Source of the DNA: Massilia sp. BSC265
GTDB taxonomy: Bacteria > Pseudomonadota > Gammaproteobacteria > Burkholderiales > Burkholderiaceae_D
DNA: 64,000 nt
NCBI RefSeq assembly: GCF_000740675.1
Contig: NZ_JPXI01000010.1
Span: forward strand, 215,510 to 279,509
Reading direction: 5' to 3'
Position numbers and translations under genes: made by a program. Under the pieces are notes generated by a model. It saw only the letters and a program-made list of their open reading frames with translations. It had not been told where the DNA came from and searched no databases. This document shows, one piece after another, positions 7,782 through 18,432 of this stretch (position 1 is its first letter; the number at the start of each line of letters is the position of its first letter).

Positions 7782-8975
7782 TCAGGGCTTGCCGGGCATC
7801 TCCGGCTGCTCGGGCCGCTCGCGCCGTCCCTGTTCCGCCTCCGGCCTGCGCAAGGGTATGCGCACCGTGAACTCGCTGCCCTTGCCCGGGCCTTCGCTGC
7901 GCACCTCGACCGTCCCCTGGTGCAGCGAGACGATCTCTTTCACCAGCGCCAGGCCGATGCCCAGCCCGGCGCCGCGGTCGGCGCGCCCGCTCTCGGCTTG
8001 CGTGAACACGTCGAAGATCTTGGGCAGCAGCTCCGGCTCGATGCCCTTGCCGCTGTCCTTCATGTAGCAGATCAGGTGGGTCTGGTCGACGGTCGCGGTC
8101 AGCCACACGTCGCCACCCTGGGGCGTGAACTTGACGGCGTTGTTGAGCAGGTTGACGAAAACCTGCTGTATCCGGCGCGCATCGACTTCGATCTCGATCG
8201 GCACGGGAGGGAAACTGCGGTGGATGGCGATGCCCTTGAACTGCGCCGCTGTCGCGCAGCTGTCCACGGCGTCGCTCAGCAGGGCCTGGTATTCGACCCG
8301 CTCGTAGCTGATGCTCATCTTGCCCGAACTGACCCTTGCCACGTCGACCAGGTCCTCGACCAGGCGCTCCAGCAGGCCGAGCTGGCGCTCCATGACCTGC
8401 AGCGGGCGGTCCAGGGCGGCGGCATCAACCGCCTGCATGCGCATCAGCTGGACCGCCGTCTTGAGCGGCGACAGCGGGTTGCGCATCTCATGGGCGATGG
8501 TTCCCAGGAATACGTCGCGCTTGGACTCGCGTTCGCTGGAGGCTTTCAGTTCGTTCTCGAGATAGCGCGTGCGCACGCGCAGGTGGGTGGCGTCGCGGAA
8601 GATCTTGACGTAACCGGTCACCCGCCCGCCCTCGCGGTGCAGCGGCAGGCTGATGCCGCTCGACCAGAACCAGGAACCGTCGCGCCGCAGGTGCCAGCGC
8701 TCGTCTTCCCCCGCCCCGACCAGGGCGGCCGTATTCGCCTCGTGCTCGTCGAGCTTGCGCTCGCGGTCCTCGGGAACGAAGAGCATGGCGGTCGGCTCGC
8801 CCAGCACCTCGCTTGCAGTCCAGCCGGTGATGAACTCGGCGCCGGAATTCCAGCCCGTGATGCGCAGCTCGGCATCGTAGAACATGATGCCGTACTGGCG
8901 GGTCTTTTCGAGCAGCAGGCTTTGCAGGGCCTGGGCGTCCTCATGCTTCCAATACAGGGGTCCGGTGTCGGTCAT
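7782..8975 (-). CDS. PAS-domain sensor histidine kinase
   Basis: A 397-residue soluble kinase. A PAS domain with PAC tail fills about residues 20-130 (YGIMFYDAELRITGWNSGAE), then the dimerisation/phospho-acceptor helix with IAHEMRNPL (H162), then a HATPase domain with an N-box NLLNNAVKF, G1 DSGKGI and G2 GAGLGIGLALV. There is no transmembrane segment, so it probably senses an intracellular or redox signal through PAS. The hydrophilic C-terminal tail is rich in Glu, Arg and Pro. No response regulator is adjacent, making it an orphan kinase. It lies between the alpha/beta hydrolase and the amylase in the same orientation, but well separated from both in function. Confidence 0.9.
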   Translation of the reverse strand: MTDTGPLYWKHEDAQALQSLLLEKTRQYGIMFYDAELRITGWNSGAEFITGWTASEVLGEPTAMLFVPEDRERKLDEHEANTAALVGAGEDERWHLRRDGSWFWSSGISLPLHREGGRVTGYVKIFRDATHLRVRTRYLENELKASSERESKRDVFLGTIAHEMRNPLSPLKTAVQLMRMQAVDAAALDRPLQVMERQLGLLERLVEDLVDVARVSSGKMSISYERVEYQALLSDAVDSCATAAQFKGIAIHRSFPPVPIEIEVDARRIQQVFVNLLNNAVKFTPQGGDVWLTATVDQTHLICYMKDSGKGIEPELLPKIFDVFTQAESGRADRGAGLGIGLALVKEIVSLHQGTVEVRSEGPGKGSEFTVRIPLRRPEAEQGRRERPEQPEMPGKP

Positions 8976-9061
8976 GTCGACGTTCAGTTCAGTCTTCTCG
9001 GAACCCTATTGTAGCGGGCTGGGGGCCGCGCACGGCAGGGCCGTGGCGGCTTTTGCAGCGC

Positions 9062-10753
9062 TTAGTCCTGGGCGATCAGGGCCACCGGTGCCGGGGTTTC
9101 GAACTGGACCTTGCCGTCCTTGACCACGGCCGACTTGCCCGAATACCAGTCGCGCACGGTCTGGCCGTCGTTGAACACGCCGGCGACCGAGATCGGCACC
9201 GCCTTGTCGTTCGGCAGGTCGAGCGCCACGACCACGCGGTCCGACACCCCATCCTTCTGCCAGGTGCGCTTGAAGGTGTAGGGGTTGGAGGCCAGCATCT
9301 GGTGCACGCCTGCGCCCACGGCCGGGTGGGCGGCGCGGAAGCGGCCGAGCTTGGCCCAGTGTTCGCGCACCTCGGCCACGCGGTGGATGCCGCGCTGCGC
9401 GTTCGCGGCCAGCTCGTCCCAGTTCATGAAGGAGCGCAGCTTGGCGTCGCCTTCGGCGCCTTCGATGTTGAGCAGGCGGGCGGTCTCGTCGCCGTAGTAG
9501 ATCTGGGCCGAGCCCGGCGCCAGCATCAGCTTGTTGGCCGATTCGATCGGGCGCTGGCGCGCCGGGTCGAAGGGGCTGCCGTCGTCGTGCGAGCTGATGT
9601 AGTTCAGCACCGAGTAGCCCTTCATCGGGCCCTGCAGCGCTTTCGAGTAGCTTGAAAACAGCTTCTCATAGCCCTGGGCCGCGTCGGACTTCATGCTGAA
9701 GTTGATCATGCTGTCGAAGCCGTTGGCGAGCCAGTCGACCTTGACGTTGCCGCCCATGTCGTAGCTGCGGCCATGATTGATTGCATAGCCGTAGACTTCG
9801 GAGGTCATGAAGAACGGCAGGTTGCCGAGGCGCTTGGACGGGTTGGCGCGCTTCCACTCTTCAAAGGCCAGGCTGGCTTCCTGCTTGAGTTCCTTCCACA
9901 CGCCCGGCTCGGTGTGCTTGACGGTGTCGGCGCGGAAGGCGTCGATGCCGTACTTGCGCACCCAGTCGGTGTGCCACTTGATGAGGTAATAGCGCGGCGC
10001 GCGCGGATAGCCGGTGCGCTTGAAGAAGTCGTCCAGCTCCTTCACCTCGCGCTCGTAGCGCCCTTCCTTCTTCCACTTCGCCACCAGTTGCGGCGGCAGT
10101 GCCACGTTGGCATTGCTGCCGGTCCTGATGTCCGGCAGGTTCTCCACCAGCGTGCAGTCGACCGTGGTCGGCACATCCTTGTAGGTGCACTTCGGTGACG
10201 TGCGCACCCAGTCCTTCGGCCAGACCGGGTCGCTTGCCGTGACCGGGCCGGTATGGTTCATCACCACGTCGAGGATCACGCGGATGCCGTTGGCGTGCGC
10301 GGTCTCGACAAACGTACGGAAGTCCTTCTCGGTGCCCAGGTTGGCGTCCACGGCAGTGAAATCCTTGGCCCAGTAGCCGTGGAAACCGTAGGACTTGCCG
10401 GTGCCCTCGTCGGTCGAGGCGTGGATCTGCTCGACCGGCGGGGTGAGCCAGATGGCGTTCACGCCGAGCTCCTTGAAATAACCGTCCTTGATCTTGGCCG
10501 TGATGCCGGCCAGGTCGCCACCCATGAAGCCGCGCAGCTTGGCCGCGTCCATCTTGCGGCCGTATGCGAGATCGTTCGTCTTGTCGCCATTGTTGAAGCG
10601 GTCCGTCAGCAGGAAATAGACGGTGGCGTTCTCCCAGACGAAAGGCTTGCCGGCCGGCTGGCCGACGGTTGTCTGTGCGGCTGCGCTGGAGCCGGGGCCA
10701 GTCATGGCAACTGAGGCGAGCAGCATGGAGGCGGCAAGGACGGGTAGTTTCAT
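9062..10753 (-). CDS. Periplasmic GH13 alpha-amylase
   Basis: A 563-residue GH13 enzyme with a signal peptide (1-26, ending SSAAA). The (beta/alpha)8 barrel shows the conserved regions: LDVVMNHTG (161-169), the nucleophile D276 in GIDAFRADTVKH, the acid/base E319 in TSEVYGY, and the transition-state aspartate D390 in NYISSHDDG. It would hydrolyse alpha-1,4 bonds of maltodextrins in the periplasm or outside. A pair of cysteines (C189, C200) may form a disulfide, as expected for an exported protein. It begins 28 bases after the end of pgm in the same direction, with an AGGAA Shine-Dalgarno sequence, so it is probably co-transcribed with phosphoglucomutase. Confidence 0.92.
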   Translation of the reverse strand: MKLPVLAASMLLASVAMTGPGSSAAAQTTVGQPAGKPFVWENATVYFLLTDRFNNGDKTNDLAYGRKMDAAKLRGFMGGDLAGITAKIKDGYFKELGVNAIWLTPPVEQIHASTDEGTGKSYGFHGYWAKDFTAVDANLGTEKDFRTFVETAHANGIRVILDVVMNHTGPVTASDPVWPKDWVRTSPKCTYKDVPTTVDCTLVENLPDIRTGSNANVALPPQLVAKWKKEGRYEREVKELDDFFKRTGYPRAPRYYLIKWHTDWVRKYGIDAFRADTVKHTEPGVWKELKQEASLAFEEWKRANPSKRLGNLPFFMTSEVYGYAINHGRSYDMGGNVKVDWLANGFDSMINFSMKSDAAQGYEKLFSSYSKALQGPMKGYSVLNYISSHDDGSPFDPARQRPIESANKLMLAPGSAQIYYGDETARLLNIEGAEGDAKLRSFMNWDELAANAQRGIHRVAEVREHWAKLGRFRAAHPAVGAGVHQMLASNPYTFKRTWQKDGVSDRVVVALDLPNDKAVPISVAGVFNDGQTVRDWYSGKSAVVKDGKVQFETPAPVALIAQD

Positions 10754-10781
10754 GCGGGTTCCTGTGTGGTGGGTGAATAAG

Positions 10782-12471
<1,690 letters not shown>

Positions 12472-12518
12472 ATAAAACGTTACGATACGACAGGCGCGAA
12501 TTCACTGTCGCGCGAGGC

Positions 12519-13856
12519 TCAGACAGCTGCCTTGACTGGCGCGGCGCGGTCGGTGACGAACAGGGTCAGCACGGCCGCGAGCAGCATGCTGGCGCCGCCC
12601 AGTACCAGGGTCTGCACGGTGTGGCCGCCGAAGAAGTGCTCCGTCACGCCGCCCAGCAGCAAGCCGCTGCAGATCTGCGGGATCACGACGAAGAAGTTGA
12701 ACAGGCCCATGAAATAACCCATGCGCTTGGCCGGCAGCGAGCCGGCAAGGATCGCGTAGGGCATGGTCAGGATCGAGGCCCAGGCCAGGCCGACGCCGAT
12801 CATCGGCAACATCAGCGTGTTCTTGTCGGTGATCAGGACGATGCTGGCCAGGCTCAGGCCGCCGATTGCCAGGCAGCTGGCATGCACGGTCTTGCGGCTG
12901 GTGGCGCGCGCGAACACCGGCAGCAGGAAGGCGGCCAGCGCCGACACGCCGCTATAGACGGCGAACATCACGCCGACGAAGCTGCCGGCGGCCTGGAATT
13001 CCGACGACTGCGCATCACGCGTGCCCCAGACGTTGTCGGCGATCGCCGAGCCGGTGTAGATCCACATCGCGAACAGCGCGATCCAGGTGAAGAACTGCAC
13101 GAAAGCCAGCTGCACCATGGTCTTCGGCATCTTGCTGAAGCCGCCAACGATCTCCTTCAGGGCCACGCCGAAGCTGCGTGCGTGCTTGCGCTCGGCGTTG
13201 AAGGCGTCCATATCCGGGGGCGGCAGTTCGTCGGCGGTGACGACGGTCCAGAGCACGGCCAGGAAGAAGATGGCGCCGCCCGCATAGAAGGAATAGCGCA
13301 CGGTCTCGGGGATCATGCCGCCCACCGCTTCGTTCGAGACGCCCAGCGATTCGAAGAAGACCGGCAACAGCGAGGCGATCACCGCGCCGCAGCCGATGAA
13401 GAAGGTCTGCATCGCATAGCCGGCGGTCTGCTGCGAAGCGTCCAGCTTGTCGCCCACGAAAGCGCGGAACGGCTCCATCGAGACGTTGATGGCGGCATCC
13501 ATCATCCACAGCACGGCCACGGCCATCCACAGCACCGATGAATTCGGCATCAGGAACAGCGCGATGGCGGCCAGCACGGCGCCGATGAAGAAGAAGGGAC
13601 GGCGGCGGCCCCACTTCGGGTGCCAGGTGTTGTCGCTCAGGTAGCCGATGATCGGCTGCACCAGCAGGCCGGTGACCGGCGCGGCCAGCCAGTACAGGGC
13701 CAGGTTGTCGGGGTCGGCGCCGAGCGTCGAAAAGATGCGGCTGGTGTTGGCGTTCTGCAGTGCAAAGCCGAACTGGATGCCGAAGAAACCGAAGCTCATG
13801 TTCCAGAGCTGCCAGAACGACAGGCGCGGCTTGAGCACGCCAGTTTGCATATCCAT
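12519..13856 (-). CDS. MFS sugar transporter (maltose/glucose-type symporter)
   Basis: A 445-residue inner-membrane protein with about twelve hydrophobic segments. The N-terminal half has the SLC45/GPH-like signature FGIQFGFALQNANTSRIF and, in the loop between helices 2 and 3, LSDNTWHPKWGRRRPFF. Relatives next to TonB-dependent maltodextrin receptors import maltose or glucose across the inner membrane. An in-frame TTG lies 12 bases further upstream; the ATG at 13856 was chosen because it follows a GGGGA Shine-Dalgarno sequence. It is the first gene of the leftward transporter-pgm-amylase group and faces the esterase gene across a 212-bp control region. Confidence 0.9.
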   Translation of the reverse strand: MDMQTGVLKPRLSFWQLWNMSFGFFGIQFGFALQNANTSRIFSTLGADPDNLALYWLAAPVTGLLVQPIIGYLSDNTWHPKWGRRRPFFFIGAVLAAIALFLMPNSSVLWMAVAVLWMMDAAINVSMEPFRAFVGDKLDASQQTAGYAMQTFFIGCGAVIASLLPVFFESLGVSNEAVGGMIPETVRYSFYAGGAIFFLAVLWTVVTADELPPPDMDAFNAERKHARSFGVALKEIVGGFSKMPKTMVQLAFVQFFTWIALFAMWIYTGSAIADNVWGTRDAQSSEFQAAGSFVGVMFAVYSGVSALAAFLLPVFARATSRKTVHASCLAIGGLSLASIVLITDKNTLMLPMIGVGLAWASILTMPYAILAGSLPAKRMGYFMGLFNFFVVIPQICSGLLLGGVTEHFFGGHTVQTLVLGGASMLLAAVLTLFVTDRAAPVKAAV

Positions 13857-13926
13857 GTGTGTCCCCAATGACGGCCCGGACCGAAGCGGGCTCTCGTGTG
13901 ATGCAGGCAGCCCACATCAGGCCGAC

Positions 13927-13942
13927 CTACAGGTAGCTGTAG
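13927..13942. promoter_or_regulatory. CTACA-n6-TGTAG dyad upstream of the MFS transporter
   Basis: CTACA, six bases, TGTAG. The half-sites are the same TGTAG/CTACA words as in the palindrome seen in the rest of the maltodextrin cluster, but in the everted arrangement. It is placed about 70 bases before the transporter start. Confidence 0.35.
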
Positions 13943-13965
13943 CAAAATAACATGGCGATTTCTGG

Positions 13966-13995
13966 GTGTCAATCGAAGAGCTCTCATAGTAGAAT
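13966..13995 (+). promoter_or_regulatory. Candidate promoter of the esterase gene
   Basis: GTGTCA as -35 and TAGAAT as -10 with an 18-base spacer, ending 73 bases before the esterase ATG. The TGTAGTC operator-like site lies downstream of it, in a position to block transcription. Confidence 0.4.
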
Positions 13996-14028
13996 CGGCA
14001 CAACAGGGGTAGCCAAAGTGTGCACCTC

Positions 14029-14043
14029 TGTAGTCAAACAACA
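14029..14043. promoter_or_regulatory. Operator-like palindrome before the esterase
   Basis: TGTAGTCAAACAACA matches the ideal TGTAGTC-N-GACTACA at 12 of its 14 non-central positions. It is located between the predicted esterase promoter and its start codon. Confidence 0.45.
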
Positions 14044-14068
14044 AAAGAATCGACAAGGAGACTGCGCC

Positions 14069-14962
14069 ATGTCCCTGTTTCGCCGCGCCTTCCTTCCCCT
14101 CCTCCTGGGCGCAGCGCTCGGCGCTCCCGTCTTTGCTGTCGAGATGCCTGCAGACAGCGCGAAACCCTCCACCGCCCTGCCCGGCGTGAGCCTGCTGGGC
14201 GAGCCGCTCGCGATGCCGGGCCTGGCGCGCACGCGCCAGCTGCGCATCTACCTGCCGCCCGGCTACGCGACCTCGGGCAAGCGCTATCCGGTGCTGTACA
14301 TGCACGACGGCCAGAACCTGTTCGACCATGCCACGGCCTACGCCGGCGAGTGGAAGGTGGACGAGACGCTCGACGCGCTGGCCCGGGAGGGCAAGCTGGA
14401 AATGATCGTGGTCGGTATCGACAACGGCCAGGAAAAGCGCATGACGGAGCTGAACGCCTGGGACAACGAGAAGATCGGCAAGGGCGAAGGCCGCGAATAC
14501 ACCGATTTCATCGTCAAGACGGTCAAGCCGATGATCGACAGGAAGTACCGCACCCTGCCGGGGCGCGAGCACACCGCGATCATGGGCAGCTCGATGGGTG
14601 GGCTGGCCTCGCACTACGCACTGGTGCAGTATCCGGAGGTATTCAGCAAGGCGGGCGTATTCTCGCCGGCCTACTGGACGGCCCAGCCTGCGTTCGATTT
14701 CGTGGCGTCGAAGCCGGTGCCGAAGGATGCGCGCGTGTTCCTCCTGATGGGCGAGAAGGAAGGACCGCAGATGAACGCGGACGTCAAGCGCATGGCCGAG
14801 GTGGTGAAGAAGACCGGGCATCCGGCGGCCAACACGGTGCTCAAGATCGTGCCGGGGGCCGAGCACAACGAGGCGTTCTGGGCGGGGGAACTGCGGGAGG
14901 CGCTGTTGTGGATGTTTGCGGCACCAGGAGGCGGCGCGAAGGCGCTTGCCGTCTCCCGCTGA
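14069..14962 (+). CDS. Exported esterase (PF00756-type alpha/beta hydrolase)
   Basis: A 297-residue esterase with a signal peptide (MSLFRRAFLPLLLGAALGAPVFA). It has the putative-esterase fold: RQLRIYLPPGY and YPVLYMHDGQNLFD near the N-terminus, the nucleophile in GSSMGG and the catalytic histidine in EHNEAFW. It might remove acyl groups from carbohydrates or siderophores; its operator-like site and position opposite the sugar transporter suggest a role in polysaccharide use. The start was chosen by the AAGGAG Shine-Dalgarno eight bases upstream. Confidence 0.85.
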   Translation: MSLFRRAFLPLLLGAALGAPVFAVEMPADSAKPSTALPGVSLLGEPLAMPGLARTRQLRIYLPPGYATSGKRYPVLYMHDGQNLFDHATAYAGEWKVDETLDALAREGKLEMIVVGIDNGQEKRMTELNAWDNEKIGKGEGREYTDFIVKTVKPMIDRKYRTLPGREHTAIMGSSMGGLASHYALVQYPEVFSKAGVFSPAYWTAQPAFDFVASKPVPKDARVFLLMGEKEGPQMNADVKRMAEVVKKTGHPAANTVLKIVPGAEHNEAFWAGELREALLWMFAAPGGGAKALAVSR

Positions 14963-14997
14963 CGCGGGCCGCCGCTCGGTCCCGGCGGCGCCGGCCC

Positions 14998-16332
14998 TCA
15001 GCCCGCTTCAGGCTCGAACACATAGATGTCGCCGGTCGCCGCGACGGCGATCAACCGTCCCTCGTGCCATACGGGGGTGGCGGCGAATGCGCCCAGGCGC
15101 TTGACGTGCTCCAGTCCGGCATCGAGGGCGTGGGTGCCGCCGCCGAACAGGCGCCCGCTGTCGAATTTTCCGTTCGCGTCGACGATGCCGGAAGCATTCG
15201 CCGCCGCCTCAGGGGTGCGCCAGCTCCAGCGCGCCTTGCCGCCCGCCGCGTCGAGCAGGTGAAGTTCGCCCTTCATCGAGGCGCCGAGTAGCGCGTCACC
15301 CACCAGCAGCGGCGAAGCGAAGGTCCATACCCGCATGTCGTGGCGATACAGCTCGCGTCCGCTGCGCTTGTCCAACGCCAGCAGCAGGCCGGTATCCGAG
15401 GTGGCCAGGTAGACGCGGGCCGGGTCGTGGGCGGCGGTGGCCACCACCCAGGTGCCGCCGGCGTCGTAGCGCCACCGTTGCCGTCCGCTGCGCGCATCGA
15501 TCGCATAGAAGTAGCCGTCGCGCGCGCCGATGTAGACCGTGTCCTCGTCCATGCTGGGTGAGGCCTGGATGCCCGTCATGACGCTGATCTTCTGCTCGGT
15601 GCGGGTCTGGAAGCGCCAGCGCTCCTCGCCGCTGGCAGCGTCCAGCGCATACACCGCCCCGTCCCAGCTGCCGATCACGACACGCCCGTCGGCCAGCGCC
15701 GGCGACGAATGCACGACACCGCCGGTCTTGTAGGCCCAGGCCAGGGCGCCGCTCCTGGCGTCCAGCGCGTAGACGTGCTCGTCGCTGCTGCCGAAATAGA
15801 CCTTGCCGCCATGGACCAGCGGCGAAGACAGGTACAGGTCCCAAGGGTCGGGCACCGGCTCGCCGTTGCGCGGCAGGCCGAACATGCCATGCGCGGCGAA
15901 GCGTCGCTCGCCGCCGGTCCTGAAGGTCCACAGTGGCTTGCCTTTGGCGGCGTCGAGCGCATGGAAGCGCCCGTCCCGGGCAAGGAAGTAGACGACGCCG
16001 TCCGCCACCGCCGGGGTCGAGCCGATGCCGGCGCGCGCGTGGTACAGCCACTGAAGCGTCATGTCGCGCGCATCAAAGGCGTACAGGTTGCCGTTCTCGG
16101 CGGCGACGAACAGGCGGCCGCCCGCCACCACCGGGGAGGCGCGGACCTCGGCATGGACGTCGGCGCGCCCGACCAGGCGCAAGCCGCGGATGCCGTCCGG
16201 GGCGTCGGCCCGGCCGCTGTGCCGGGCATCACCCATCAGGACCGGCCAGTCCGCGTGCGCAGCCACAGGAAACAAGGCCCCGAGAGATACGTACAAGACG
16301 ACCAGGGAAGCGGCAAGACGGAAGCGTGGCAT
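14998..16332 (-). CDS. Exported PQQ-like beta-propeller protein
   Basis: A 444-residue protein with a signal peptide (about 1-27) followed by at least seven blades of the PQQ/BamB type, each with an LYALDA or similar motif plus a W (for example LFVAAENGNLYAFDARDMTLQW, VYALDARSGALAW, VYALDAASGEERW, FYAIDARSGRQRW). Propellers of this kind act as protein-protein scaffolds (BamB) or as quinoprotein domains; I see no dehydrogenase metal or cysteine-ring motif, so a scaffold or binding role is more likely. It converges with the esterase gene and lies back to back with the two-component genes. Confidence 0.82.
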   Translation of the reverse strand: MPRFRLAASLVVLYVSLGALFPVAAHADWPVLMGDARHSGRADAPDGIRGLRLVGRADVHAEVRASPVVAGGRLFVAAENGNLYAFDARDMTLQWLYHARAGIGSTPAVADGVVYFLARDGRFHALDAAKGKPLWTFRTGGERRFAAHGMFGLPRNGEPVPDPWDLYLSSPLVHGGKVYFGSSDEHVYALDARSGALAWAYKTGGVVHSSPALADGRVVIGSWDGAVYALDAASGEERWRFQTRTEQKISVMTGIQASPSMDEDTVYIGARDGYFYAIDARSGRQRWRYDAGGTWVVATAAHDPARVYLATSDTGLLLALDKRSGRELYRHDMRVWTFASPLLVGDALLGASMKGELHLLDAAGGKARWSWRTPEAAANASGIVDANGKFDSGRLFGGGTHALDAGLEHVKRLGAFAATPVWHEGRLIAVAATGDIYVFEPEAG

Positions 16333-16409
16333 GCGTTGGCCTTTCGAAGTGAAAGCCAGGATTGTAGAAGCGACGCGCCGGAAAAACCTTCAGCCAATCT
16401 ATAGGCACA

Positions 16410-16438
16410 TGGGCAAGGACGCGGCGGCGCCCTATACT
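16410..16438 (+). promoter_or_regulatory. Promoter of the two-component operon, apparently leaderless
   Basis: TGGGCA as -35, 17 bases, then TATACT as -10. The response-regulator ATG at 16446 begins eight bases after the -10 element, where transcription would itself start. No Shine-Dalgarno sequence precedes the ATG, which agrees with a leaderless message. Confidence 0.5.
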
Positions 16439-16445
16439 TCCATCC

Positions 16446-17120
16446 ATGCGAATACTCCTGCTCGAAGACGACCTGGCGCTGGGCCGCGCGCTGCAGACGG
16501 TCTTGCACGACGACGGCTGGCTGGCCACCTGGGTGCGCCTCGGCGCCGATGCCGAGCGCCTGCTCGGCCAGGAATCCTTTGCCGCGCTGCTGCTCGACCT
16601 CGGCCTGCCCGACGACGACGGCCTCGCCCTGCTGCGCCGCCTGCGCGCGGCCGGGCATGGGCTGCCCAGCCTGGTCATCACGGCGCGCGACAGCCTGGAG
16701 GACCGCCTCAGCGGCTTCGACGGCGGCGCCGACGACTACCTGATCAAGCCCTTCGACATTCCCGAGCTGCTGGCACGCCTGCGTGCAGTGGTGCGGCGCG
16801 CAGGCGCTGCAGGAACCGGATCTGCGGCGGCGCCCGACCCAGGCTGGACGCTGGGCGACCTGGCCCTCGATCCCCGGCGCCTGAGCGTGAGCCGCGCTGG
16901 CCAGCCGCTGCCGGTGTCGCGCACCGAGTTCGCGCTGCTGTACACCCTGGTGCGCCATGCCGACCGCATCGTTACCCGGGCCGAGCTCGAAGACGGCGTG
17001 CTGCCGTATAGCGGCGGCCAGACGCTCGATGTCCACATGTCCAACCTGCGTCGAAAGATCGGCGAAGGATACATCCGAACCGTGCGCGGCGTCGGCTACA
17101 TGGTGCGCGATGACGCCTGA
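16446..17120 (+). CDS. OmpR-family response regulator
   Basis: A 224-residue two-domain regulator. The receiver domain has the acidic pair EDD (7-9), the phospho-acceptor D51 in LLLDLGLPDDDG, the conserved Thr in ITARDS and Lys in YLIKPF. The C-terminal winged helix (about 130-220) ends with the typical NLRRKIG..YIRTVRGVGYM. It is transcribed with the sensor kinase that follows (11-base overlap). The closest well-known relatives are QseB/PmrA/TctD-like regulators, but the target genes are unknown. Confidence 0.93.
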   Translation: MRILLLEDDLALGRALQTVLHDDGWLATWVRLGADAERLLGQESFAALLLDLGLPDDDGLALLRRLRAAGHGLPSLVITARDSLEDRLSGFDGGADDYLIKPFDIPELLARLRAVVRRAGAAGTGSAAAPDPGWTLGDLALDPRRLSVSRAGQPLPVSRTEFALLYTLVRHADRIVTRAELEDGVLPYSGGQTLDVHMSNLRRKIGEGYIRTVRGVGYMVRDDA

Positions 17121-18417
17121 ACGTCCGCGCTCGCTGCTGCGGCGCCTGCTGGCCGGCTTCATGCTCGTAATGCTGGCGATCTGGCTGGCGGCGCTGGCGC
17201 ACGTTGCCTGGCAGGTGCAGGCTGACCAGCAGCGCCAGGCGCTCATCGTCAACAAGGCCTGGGCGCGCCAGATCATGCTAAGCGTGCGCCACGCCGCCCA
17301 TGACCCGGCCGAGATGGCGCGCATCGGTGCGGGCATCGAGAAGCTGCGCCAGGAGATGTACCGCGAAGCCGGCTTCGACAGCCCGGCGCGGGTCGTGCTG
17401 CGCCACCACGGCCGCCTGCTCTACGACTCGATGCCGGAGCCGGTCCCGCCCGCGGACTGGGTGCGCTGGGTCGAACGCGACGATGCGGCCGGTATCGTGG
17501 TCGAGCGTGCGGAAAAGCCGAACACGGACTGGCTGTTCACGCCCTCCGCCGCCAGCCACCTCCTGACGCCGCTGGCCTACAGCCTGCCCTTCCTGCTGCT
17601 GCCCGCCTGGCTGATCGTGCGCGTGGGGCTGCGTCCGCTGCGCAGCCTGGCCGACGCCGTGGCGGGCCGGGATGCCTCCGACCTCGCACCGGTGCCGCCC
17701 TCGCCCTACCGCGAGCTGACGCCGCTGGTACAGGCCATCAACGGACTGATGGCGCGCCTGTCCGAACGCCTGTCACGCGAGAAGGAATTCCTGGTCGACG
17801 CGGCGCACGAGCTCAAGACGCCGCTGTCCGTGGTGCAGCTCAACGCGCACCTGCTGGAACACGCGCCCGACGCTGAACGGCGTGCACAGGCCGCGGCAGG
17901 ACTGCGCGCAGGCGTGGCGCGCGCGACGCACGCCGTCCACCAGCTGCTAGCACTCGAGCGGGCCCACGGCGAGGCGGGCGGGCGCGACAAGACGCCGCTC
18001 GACCTGGCGGCGCTGGTGCGAGAGCGCATCGCGCTGGCCGCACCGCTGGCGCTGCAGCGCGGCGTCGACGTCGCCTTCGAGGTTCAGCAATCCTGCACGC
18101 TGGCGCTGCACCGCGAGAGCACGTCGGCGCTGCTCGACAACATCATCGGCAATGCCCTCAAGTATTCACCCGACGGTGGCGCAGTACTGGTGCGGCTAAA
18201 TGGCCGCATGCTGACGGTGTCGGACCAGGGGCCCGGCATCCCCCCGGAACTGCGCCGCAAGGTGTTCGAGCGTTTCTACCGGGTGCCCGGCCAGGAACTG
18301 CCGGGCAGCGGCCTGGGGCTGTCGATCGCGGAGCGCGCTGCGCTGCGCAATGGCGCGCAGATCGCGCTGGCAGATGGGCCGGATGGGCGCGGATTGACGG
18401 TAACGCTGGCGTTCTAG
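17110..18417 (+). CDS. Membrane sensor histidine kinase (QseC/TctE-like)
   Basis: A 435-residue kinase with two membrane helices (about 15-35 and 155-175) around a periplasmic sensor domain of roughly 115 residues, a HAMP-like linker (RVGLRPLRSLADAVAGRD), the phospho-acceptor H233 in DAAHELKTPL, and an ATPase domain with NIIGNALKYS, DQGPGIP and GSGLGLSI. It overlaps the response-regulator gene by 11 bases. Its start (MTPERPRS) was chosen for this coupling and for the basic N-terminus preceding the first helix. The ligand is not evident. Confidence 0.92.
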   Translation: MTPERPRSLLRRLLAGFMLVMLAIWLAALAHVAWQVQADQQRQALIVNKAWARQIMLSVRHAAHDPAEMARIGAGIEKLRQEMYREAGFDSPARVVLRHHGRLLYDSMPEPVPPADWVRWVERDDAAGIVVERAEKPNTDWLFTPSAASHLLTPLAYSLPFLLLPAWLIVRVGLRPLRSLADAVAGRDASDLAPVPPSPYRELTPLVQAINGLMARLSERLSREKEFLVDAAHELKTPLSVVQLNAHLLEHAPDAERRAQAAAGLRAGVARATHAVHQLLALERAHGEAGGRDKTPLDLAALVRERIALAAPLALQRGVDVAFEVQQSCTLALHRESTSALLDNIIGNALKYSPDGGAVLVRLNGRMLTVSDQGPGIPPELRRKVFERFYRVPGQELPGSGLGLSIAERAALRNGAQIALADGPDGRGLTVTLAF

Positions 18418-18432
18418 CCGGCGTCGCCACAA

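Noticed and set aside
9023..9048. Hairpin GCCGC-GCACGGC / GCCGTG-GCGGC near the end of the amylase gene
   Set aside because: It lies after the amylase stop but has no T-tract on that side, and CG-rich dyads of this kind are frequent in such GC-rich DNA.
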